From Planctomycetota bacterium (GTDB lineage Bacteria > Planctomycetota > Phycisphaerae > Sedimentisphaerales > Anaerobacaceae): a DNA stretch of 35,292 nucleotides. The notes below the pieces were generated by a model that saw only the letters and a list, made by a program, of their open reading frames with translations, ran no database searches and was not told where the DNA came from. Location: assembly GCA_017885385.1 (NCBI GenBank), contig JAFNGF010000143.1:9884-45175 (forward strand), written 5' to 3'. A program made the position numbers and the translations under genes. Positions 29,553 through 35,292 of the stretch are shown here, piece after piece; positions within the stretch are counted from its first letter, which is position 1; each line of letters opens with the position of its first letter.

Positions 29553-30476
29553 TTACCTCTTGAAATGGTCGTATCCCCGGGCCTGCAAATCGTGGAGACG
29601 ACCATCGGGCATTTTTATTTGCATTTTTTTTGTGTCGGTGATTGTGCCGATTTGCGTAATAGGCAACGGCCCTTTCCACTTGCTCAGCAATTTTTGACAC
29701 TCGCGCGGCGCAAGTGTAAAAAGCAATTCAAAATCTTCGCCGTCGTTCAGCGCCGAACTTAACGGCTCTTCAGCCTTTCCGGCCTGCTGCGATATGGGAA
29801 TCTGCCCGGCATTTATAACAGCGCCCACGCCGCTGGCTCGGCAGATGCGATTTAGGTCGCTGCTCAGCCCATCGCTTACATCAATCATCGCGTTCAACTT
29901 TACCATTTGAGCGATTTTTATTGCCTCTTTCACTCTCGGCTCAAAATTAAGATGCCTGCCGCTAATAGCGCCTCCAAGGGCGCCTGTAACGCATATAGTG
30001 TCGCCGACTTTCGCGCCGGACCTTTTTACCGGTTCGTTGCCTGCAGGCCTGCTGAGCATCGCCACATTTATCGCAAACGGCTCATTGTTCTTCCAGCAGG
30101 TAATGTCACCGCCCACGAGCGGGCAGGCAAATTTATCGCCGGCCAAAACGATGCCGCTATGCAGTTCCTTCAATTCTTTCTCGCCGAAACCTTTTGGCAT
30201 CGCAACAGATACCACCGCAGCGACCGGCACAGTTGCCATCGCGGCGCAGTCGCTAAGGCTGACCGCCATAGCCTTATAGCCAACCTGTTTTAGAGTGGTT
30301 TCTCGCAGGTCGAAGTGCACGCCATCGAGCAGCATGTCTGTAGTGACCAAGACAGACACATTTTCAGCCAGCTGGATTTCGGCCATATCATCGCCGATGC
30401 CGATGGGGAAATCTGTCGCGGGCAACCTTCTCTGGCGTGCAAACCACTCGGTTATTTCATCTTCCGTTATGCTCAT
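29553..30476 (-). CDS. thiL: Thiamine-monophosphate kinase ThiL
   Basis: The 307-aa enzyme phosphorylates thiamine monophosphate to the cofactor thiamine diphosphate. Family motifs present: FPIGIGDDMAEI, VTTDMLLDGVHF, YKAMAVSLSDCAAM, LVGGDIT (Mg-ATP site), VTGALGG and MIDVSDGLSSDL. The PurM-type fold and length fit. The ATG at 30476 gives the normal N-terminus (MSITEDEITEWF); a GTG at 30488 is an alternative, four codons earlier. A REP-like hairpin (30500-30527) lies in the 52-base gap after argH. The last codons come 26 bases before the PL11 start. Confidence 0.95.
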   Translation of the reverse strand: MSITEDEITEWFARQRRLPATDFPIGIGDDMAEIQLAENVSVLVTTDMLLDGVHFDLRETTLKQVGYKAMAVSLSDCAAMATVPVAAVVSVAMPKGFGEKELKELHSGIVLAGDKFACPLVGGDITCWKNNEPFAINVAMLSRPAGNEPVKRSGAKVGDTICVTGALGGAISGRHLNFEPRVKEAIKIAQMVKLNAMIDVSDGLSSDLNRICRASGVGAVINAGQIPISQQAGKAEEPLSSALNDGEDFELLFTLAPRECQKLLSKWKGPLPITQIGTITDTKKMQIKMPDGRLHDLQARGYDHFKR

Positions 30477-30499
30477 CGTTTTTTTCACCGGGGGCTTGA

Positions 30500-30527
30500 A
30501 ACCCCGCGTAAAACGTGGGGCTAAATA
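30500..30527. repeat. Single REP-like hairpin between argH and thiL
   Basis: AACCCCGCGT, loop AA, AACGTGGGG then CTAAATA. It has the same foot (GGGGCTAAATA) and outer end (AACCCC) as the other copies and no second half. It could cause partial termination or RNA processing between argH and thiL; on the minus strand it is followed by TTTC only. Confidence 0.75.
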
Positions 30528-30528
30528 T

Positions 30529-31917
30529 CTATCGTTGCGACAACTGCTTGTTCCAGTACGTTATTTGTCTTTTTGCCTGGTCAGGTCCGGCTGCACCCTC
30601 AGTAATATATCTGCAAACCACATTTTTCGCACCTAAGTGCTCATAAACATCCTGCTCTATGCGGGCAGCATATTTCTTGAGCTCATCCAGACTCAATTGC
30701 GCAAGTTTCTTGTTTTGCCTTTCACAGTCAGCTACCAGCGACCCAACTATGCCGTGAGCCTCGCGGAACGGGACGCCCTTTTTGACCAGATATTCAGCCA
30801 AGCTAGTGGCATCCAGAAAACCTTCGTCCAGCCGGGCGGAAATCTTCCCCGTATCGAATTTTGTATTCGAAGCAATCGCCGCCGCCATATCCAGCGACCG
30901 GCTTACGACGTCGCTTGCCGCGAAAATGTGAGTCTTATCTTCCTGCAAATCGCGGTTATAGCCGGTCGGCTGCGATTTTAGAATAGTCAGCATCGCCATC
31001 AACGAGCCGTAAACAACGCCTGTTTTTGCACGAATAAGCTCCAGAACATCGGGATTACGCTTCTGAGGCATCATGCTTGACGAGGTGCAATACCGGTCAT
31101 CAATTCGCACAAACCCAAATTCATTGGAAGAGTAGATGATCCAGTCTTCCGCCAATCGCGATAGATGTGCTGCGATAAGCGCGCAATCAAAGACAAACTC
31201 CGCGCAAAAGTCCCTGTCGCTTACGGCGTCTATACTATTGTAGCTGATATCGGAAAAACCTAATTGGCCGGCGGTGCTTTTTCTATCTATCGGCAGCGTT
31301 GAGCCGGCTATCGCACCGCTGCCCAACGGCGAAATATTCACCAGGCTGCGGCAGTTTTTCAGCCGAATAAAATCACGCTCAAACTGCTCCACAAAGCTCA
31401 AAAGATACACGGCAATAACCACCGGCTGAGCACGCTGCAGATGCGTATAGCCCGGCATTACGTCCTCGGTGTGCTCGGCTGCCAATTCCACAAACGCTTT
31501 CTGCAGCAGCGTCAGCTTGGCCTGCAAAATTTCTATCTGGTCGCGCATCCACAGCCGAATGTCGGTAGCAACCTGGTCGTTTCGACTTCTGCCGGTATGA
31601 AGTTTCTCCCCGGCTTGGCCGATCTTCGCTATCAGTGCAGCTTCGATCGCCATGTGAATATCTTCATACCTCTTGTCGAATTTGAACCGCCCTTGTGCGA
31701 TTTCGTCTCCGATTTCGATAAGCCCGGCTTTTATCGCCTTGAATTCCGACTTGCTGATTAGGTTTTGCTCAGCCAGCATCTGCGCGTGGGCAATCGAGCC
31801 GACAATGTCATATTTGTAAAGCCGTCGGTCCACCGAGAGCGATTCCACAAAATCAACCGTCAGCTCATCAGGCTCACCGCTCAGCCGTTTCTCCCAGCTT
31901 TTTGTTCTTTCAGCCAT
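30529..31917 (-). CDS. argH: Argininosuccinate lyase ArgH
   Basis: The 462-aa fumarase-superfamily enzyme splits argininosuccinate into arginine and fumarate, the last step of arginine synthesis. Diagnostic stretches: TGRSRNDQVATDIRLW, the catalytic-loop signature SSSMMPQKRNPD (family GSSxMPxKxN), and HTHLQRAQPV-type GYTHLQRAQP. Length is normal. The ATG at 31917 has GGGAG eight bases upstream and lies 29 bases after fprA; the extension to 31950 overlaps fprA. No other arg gene is adjacent. Confidence 0.97.
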   Translation of the reverse strand: MAERTKSWEKRLSGEPDELTVDFVESLSVDRRLYKYDIVGSIAHAQMLAEQNLISKSEFKAIKAGLIEIGDEIAQGRFKFDKRYEDIHMAIEAALIAKIGQAGEKLHTGRSRNDQVATDIRLWMRDQIEILQAKLTLLQKAFVELAAEHTEDVMPGYTHLQRAQPVVIAVYLLSFVEQFERDFIRLKNCRSLVNISPLGSGAIAGSTLPIDRKSTAGQLGFSDISYNSIDAVSDRDFCAEFVFDCALIAAHLSRLAEDWIIYSSNEFGFVRIDDRYCTSSSMMPQKRNPDVLELIRAKTGVVYGSLMAMLTILKSQPTGYNRDLQEDKTHIFAASDVVSRSLDMAAAIASNTKFDTGKISARLDEGFLDATSLAEYLVKKGVPFREAHGIVGSLVADCERQNKKLAQLSLDELKKYAARIEQDVYEHLGAKNVVCRYITEGAAGPDQAKRQITYWNKQLSQR

Positions 31918-31946
31918 TTTATTTGCTCCCAAAAGTAATAGCGGAA

Positions 31947-33149
31947 TCAACCGGAGCTTTCACGGATATGCCCGGCAACATTTCGGCCAAGCCGGCGACA
32001 TTGCTCCAGCTCGCCGGCGTCGGGTGCGAATTGGACCTCGACAACCGGCTCTACCAGCTCCAGGCTGTTATTTTTTACAAACTCGGTCATCGCCTTGACT
32101 GCGCCGCCGGCCCAGCCATAGCTGCCAAGAATTCCGACCGCGCGTTTCTTGACCATTTTGGTCTCCAATAGCCGCAGCAACGAATCCATCAGCGGAAAAA
32201 TCTTCGTGTCATACGTAGGGCTGCCCAATATAAGCCCTTTGTAACGCCAGACGTCTCGGATGATATAGGAAACGTGGCTCCGCGAGACGTTATGAACGCG
32301 CACTGCCGCAAGGCCCTGCTCGGATAGACCTTCAGCCGCTGCCTCGGCCATTCTCTCGGTGTTGCCGTACATCGAGCCGTAAGCGATGACCACGCCCCGT
32401 TCTGCTTCATATCGGCTCCACCGGTCGTACAAGTCGATGATCCGCTCCGGGCGCTTTCGCCAGATGGGCCCGTGCGTTGGGGCGACAATCTTGACCTCTA
32501 AATCCTTCAATCTTGTCATAGCCTTTTGCACCATGGGCGAATATCTGCCGACTATGTTGGAAAAATAGCGCAGGATTTCGTCCTCGAAGTAAGCGATGTC
32601 AAGAGTGTCATCGAAAATACCGCCGTCCAACGTGCCGAATCCTCCGAAGGCATCGCCGGAAAAAAGAATCTTATCCGCCGGCTCGTAGCTCATCATCGTC
32701 TCGGGCCAGTGAACCATAGGCGTAAGCAGAAACTTCAACTTCTTTCCGCCCAGCTCTAATTCATCGCCGTCCCGGACAACTTCCACGCCGTGCTTAATGC
32801 CGTAGAGCCGGCCGAGAAACTCAGCGGTTCTCTTGTTGCCCACAATCTTCATCTGAGGGAATATTTCCCGCAAGACCGGGACGGAGCCGGAATGGTCCGG
32901 CTCTAGGTGGTGGATTATCAAGCAGTCGATTTTCCCTTGCGGACCGAGGATGCCTCTGAGCTTTTCGAGGTAGCCGGACAGTGAAATCTCCTTAACCGCG
33001 TCCAAAAGAGCGACCTTGCGGTCGAGAATCAAATAGGAGTTGTAACAAACCCCTTTTGGCAGCGGCCAGATCGCCTCAAAAAGCGAGGTCCGTCGGTCAT
33101 TGACCCCGACCCAATAGACGCTATCGGTGACGGGCACGGCTGACTGCAC
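31947..33149 (-). CDS. fprA: Flavodiiron protein FprA (oxygen/NO reductase)
   Basis: The 400-aa A-type flavoprotein joins a metallo-beta-lactamase-like diiron domain to a flavodoxin domain and reduces O2 to water (or NO to N2O) in anaerobes. The diiron ligands are complete: H81-x-E83-x-D85-H86 (HLEPDHSG), H147 (MVHWPE), D166 (SGDAFG) and H226 (APTHGP). The FMN loop is AYGSMYGNTERMAEAAAEG at about residue 255, with LGSPTYDTKIFP further on. The start is a GTG at 33149 preceded by GGGG; the first conserved residues (VTDSVYWVGV) follow after six codons. It has no rubredoxin domain. The superoxide reductase gene lies 97 bases upstream. Confidence 0.95.
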   Translation of the reverse strand: MQSAVPVTDSVYWVGVNDRRTSLFEAIWPLPKGVCYNSYLILDRKVALLDAVKEISLSGYLEKLRGILGPQGKIDCLIIHHLEPDHSGSVPVLREIFPQMKIVGNKRTAEFLGRLYGIKHGVEVVRDGDELELGGKKLKFLLTPMVHWPETMMSYEPADKILFSGDAFGGFGTLDGGIFDDTLDIAYFEDEILRYFSNIVGRYSPMVQKAMTRLKDLEVKIVAPTHGPIWRKRPERIIDLYDRWSRYEAERGVVIAYGSMYGNTERMAEAAAEGLSEQGLAAVRVHNVSRSHVSYIIRDVWRYKGLILGSPTYDTKIFPLMDSLLRLLETKMVKKRAVGILGSYGWAGGAVKAMTEFVKNNSLELVEPVVEVQFAPDAGELEQCRRLGRNVAGHIRESSG

Positions 33150-33245
33150 TATCTCTATCCCCCTGTCAGAATCTGCGGTCTATGGTTACTCGTCGCCGTG
33201 CCGGCGATGGCTAAACGCCGACAGGCGACAGACTTTGGACATCCT

Positions 33246-33641
33246 TTAGCTGACGGCAATCTCTTTGCTCGACTCCCACAGCCCATGAATGTTACAGTAC
33301 GCCACAGCGTGCAGCGTGCCCGACCTGGACGTCCTCATGGAAGCGACGGCCTCATGGTACGTATAGACCGGCCCTTTATTCGGCCCTTCGGTTGATTCAC
33401 CGTGAGCCTTGAATTCGACATGGGCGACATGCTGGATGAATTTGCCGCCCTGGACGTGGAAGTAAAGCGAAATCCACCCTATATGATGCTCGGTGGTATT
33501 AGGATGCGCTACTTCTTTACCCAGAGTGACCTTGACCTGAAACAGCTCATCGGCTTTGACTTTTGCCGGGCACTCAATTACCGGGACATGTTTTTCGGTT
33601 TTCCAATCCGCACTCTGAATGTATTGGCTTATTTCTGCCAT
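33246..33641 (-). CDS. Superoxide reductase, neelaredoxin (1Fe) type
   Basis: The 131-aa single-domain protein reduces superoxide to hydrogen peroxide without making O2. All centre-II ligands are visible: E16-K17-H18 (TEKHVPVIE), H46 (AHPNTTEHH), H52, C116 and H119 (AVAYCNIHGLWE). The N-terminal desulforedoxin domain of two-iron enzymes is absent. The second ATG (33641) is seven bases after GGAGG; the first (33653 region ATG) is too near and the frame to 33677 has no support. It is the first gene of the operon and is driven by a near-consensus promoter at 33698-33726. The pairing with fprA is a standard anaerobe defence. Confidence 0.95.
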   Translation of the reverse strand: MAEISQYIQSADWKTEKHVPVIECPAKVKADELFQVKVTLGKEVAHPNTTEHHIGWISLYFHVQGGKFIQHVAHVEFKAHGESTEGPNKGPVYTYHEAVASMRTSRSGTLHAVAYCNIHGLWESSKEIAVS

Positions 33642-33697
33642 CATAACACCTCCATTTGTCTCTGAGCAATCTCCCAAAACTCTGATCTTCTTGGCAG

Positions 33698-33726
33698 ATA
33701 ATAAGGGTAGCGTATCGGGATGTCAA
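33698..33726 (-). promoter_or_regulatory. Near-consensus sigma70 promoter of the superoxide reductase operon
   Basis: Read on the minus strand: TTGACA (complement of 33721-33726), 17 bases, TATTAT (complement of 33698-33703). Eleven of 12 hexamer bases match consensus. The start would be near 33691 with a ~50-nt leader. No obvious operator palindrome overlaps it. Confidence 0.75.
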
Positions 33727-33760
33727 GCCCATCATAGTCGGTGTTCGCAAAGGCAGACTC

Positions 33761-33789
33761 TTGACTGGGCACAGTCATTGTGATAGGTT
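33761..33789 (+). promoter_or_regulatory. Possible promoter of the ankyrin lipoprotein gene
   Basis: TTGACT (33761-33766), 17 bases, TAGGTT (33784-33789). The -10 is poor. It points away from the superoxide reductase promoter, 35 bases apart, and would give a ~92-nt leader before the ATG at 33888. Confidence 0.35.
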
Positions 33790-33887
33790 ACCGTAGGTTG
33801 ACCCTTTGAAAGCCTCAGATGCTCAGGGGCAAAAGGCTCGCCGGAAAAATGTGTTTCAAAAAGTATATATTTGCAAAGGAATTCAAA

Positions 33888-35292
33888 ATGAAGTCGATAA
33901 AGGCCTTTTGTCTGGTTTTGGCGGCGGCGTTTATCGCTGTCGGGTGTCAGCAGGAACTAACCGAGCCATCCAAACCAGCAAAGTCACTCCACCAGGCGGC
34001 AGCAGAGGGTGACATTGGCAAGCTGCAATTGTACATCAAGCAAGGCGCGGATGTCAATGCGAGGGACCCCAATCAAAGGACCCCACTGCACGACGCGGCT
34101 GAATACGGACACAAAGATATAGCAGAGCTGCTTATTGCCGGCGGTGCAAACGTCGATGCAAACGACCTGAAGGGCCTGACGCCCCTGCATGTGGCAGCCT
34201 CTGCGGGCAAAAAAGACGTGGCAGAATTACTAATTGCCAAAGGCGCCAATGTCAATGCAAAGGACGGCAAGGAAAGGAATCCGCTGCACTACGCGGCTGA
34301 GCAAGGCCAGAAAGCTATAGCGGAACTGCTTATCGCTAACGGCGTTGACGTCGACGTAAAGGATGAAGCGGGTCAAACGCCCCTGCACTGGGCGGCCTTT
34401 AAGGGACAGAAGGATATGGCGGAATTTCTGATCGCAAAAGGTGCAAATGTCAACGCAAAGCACGCATACGACCTTATTCCTCTACACATGGCGGCCGGTA
34501 CCGGCCAGATAGAGGTGGTCAAACTGCTCATCAGTAAGGGCGCCAAAATCAACACGGACCGCCCTTATGAGCGCACAGTCCTGCACGTGGCGGCTGAGCG
34601 AGGCCAGAAAGATGTGGCTGAGCTGCTCATCGCCGGAGGCGCAGATGTCAACGCAAAGGACCCCTGGGGCTCAACTGCGCTGCACCTGGCGCTCAACGGC
34701 GGGCACCGCTACGCGGCCGAATTACTCATTGCCGCCGGCGCCGACCTCAGCGCACGGGACGCCCAGAGCAATACGCCCCTGCATAGTGCGACCATGAAGG
34801 ACCAGAAAGAAGTCGCCCAGACCCTTATCTCCGGGGGCGTCGATATAAACGCGGAAAACAACTTCCGGCGAACGCCCCTTCACGCGGCGCTCGACCGCGG
34901 CTCATGGGCCGTGGCGGACCTGCTCATCGCCCAAGGGGCCAATGTCAACGCAAAGGATAAGGTCGGTTGGACGCCCCTGCACTTTGCCGCTAACGGACGC
35001 AACAAAGACATAGCCAGAAGTCTCATTGCCAAGGGCGCCGATGTCAATGCCAAGGAGAATACAGGCCTGACGCCCCTGCACCTTGCCGCCGACGCCGGCG
35101 ACAAAAATACGGCTGAGCTGCTTCTGGCTGAGGGCGCCCTGGTCGAAGCAATGGATGAGTCGCGGCTGTCACCCCTGCACCACGCCGCCAGAGACGGCCG
35201 CTGCGATGTCGCTGAGCTTGTAATTGAAGCCGAGGTACATGAACTTGGGGATCTGGAAGCTTCGGCCCTTCTCGCGCTCCCACGCAGTGGTC
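33888..35292 (+). CDS. Ankyrin-repeat lipoprotein, runs off the right edge
   Basis: The frame from ATG 33888 has no stop up to the window end (at least 468 codons). AAAGGA lies seven bases upstream. The signal peptide MKSIKAFCLVLAAAFIAVGC ends in a lipobox with Cys20, so the protein is likely lipid-anchored. From residue ~35 on there are 13 ankyrin repeats, twelve of them exactly 33 residues in register (T-PLHxAAxxGxKDxAELLIAxGAxVNAKD), the last cut or changing to other sequence (ELVIEAEVHELGDLEAS) near the edge. Ankyrin arrays bind proteins; the partner is unknown. Long arrays in periplasmic or surface lipoproteins occur in host- or biofilm-associated bacteria, but nothing here shows the target. 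Confidence 0.92.
   Translation, partial: MKSIKAFCLVLAAAFIAVGCQQELTEPSKPAKSLHQAAAEGDIGKLQLYIKQGADVNARDPNQRTPLHDAAEYGHKDIAELLIAGGANVDANDLKGLTPLHVAASAGKKDVAELLIAKGANVNAKDGKERNPLHYAAEQGQKAIAELLIANGVDVDVKDEAGQTPLHWAAFKGQKDMAEFLIAKGANVNAKHAYDLIPLHMAAGTGQIEVVKLLISKGAKINTDRPYERTVLHVAAERGQKDVAELLIAGGADVNAKDPWGSTALHLALNGGHRYAAELLIAAGADLSARDAQSNTPLHSATMKDQKEVAQTLISGGVDINAENNFRRTPLHAALDRGSWAVADLLIAQGANVNAKDKVGWTPLHFAANGRNKDIARSLIAKGADVNAKENTGLTPLHLAADAGDKNTAELLLAEGALVEAMDESRLSPLHHAARDGRCDVAELVIEAEVHELGDLEASALLALPRSG

Noticed and set aside
29527..29700. 58-residue N-terminal extension of the PL11 lyase
   Set aside because: It lies inside the thiL coding region; the ATG at 29526 has a strong ribosome-binding site followed by a signal peptide.

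Overview
The window looks like a chromosome segment of an uncultured anaerobic member of the Planctomycetota, most likely class Phycisphaerae (Sedimentisphaerales-type). This is inference from gene content: an H-X9-DG prepilin-like protein, a PEP-CTERM-type protein with a PAP variant signal, a NosD-type beta-helix exoprotein, prepilin leaders of the form (K/R)-x-A|FTLxE, a hybrid type II secretion/type IV pilus locus, a PL11 rhamnogalacturonan lyase, and an anaerobe's oxygen defence (superoxide reductase plus flavodiiron protein). There is no rRNA, tRNA, CRISPR array, integrase or recognisable transposase.

Layout. 1-3238: the 3' end of surE, an H-X9-DG prepilin-like protein behind a strong promoter, a small membrane protein, a small cysteine protein on the other strand, and an orphan hisF. 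3239-9501: two secreted surface proteins on the minus strand (PEP-CTERM-like; 1292-aa PA14/beta-helix), each with its own good sigma70-type promoter, followed by about 1 kb of repeats that includes a 20-unit heptamer array. 9502-26909: a long minus-strand locus, read from right to left: two GspG-like pseudopilins, GspI, GspJ, a GspK-like protein fused to a LamG lectin domain, GspH, PilM, PilN, a PilO-like and a PilP/GspC-like protein, secretin GspD, histidine kinase, response regulator, HD-GYP protein, STAS protein, GspE ATPase and GspF. It is a nearly complete secretion machine with a signalling cassette inserted between the secretin and the ATPase; no prepilin peptidase is in the window. 27328-33641: a minus-strand operon superoxide reductase > fprA > argH > thiL > PL11 lyase > tsaE, driven by a near-consensus promoter at 33698-33726. 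33888-end: a plus-strand ankyrin-repeat lipoprotein, running off the window, with a promoter-like site back to back with that of the superoxide reductase operon.

The least ordinary feature is the intergenic and junction DNA. A family of REP/REPIN-like hairpins (foot GGGGCTAAATA, outer edge GGGGTT) occurs five to seven times, twice as head-to-head pairs that also look like bidirectional terminators. A second class of short, word-like repeats sits exactly on gene boundaries in the secretion locus and forms start codons, prepilin leaders or stop codons of several genes. Two protein-level points stand out: the GspE Walker A motif has Asn in place of the Ser/Thr that follows Lys, and a pseudopilin carries a lectin domain.

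All calls come from reading the sequence and recalled family knowledge; no database search was run.
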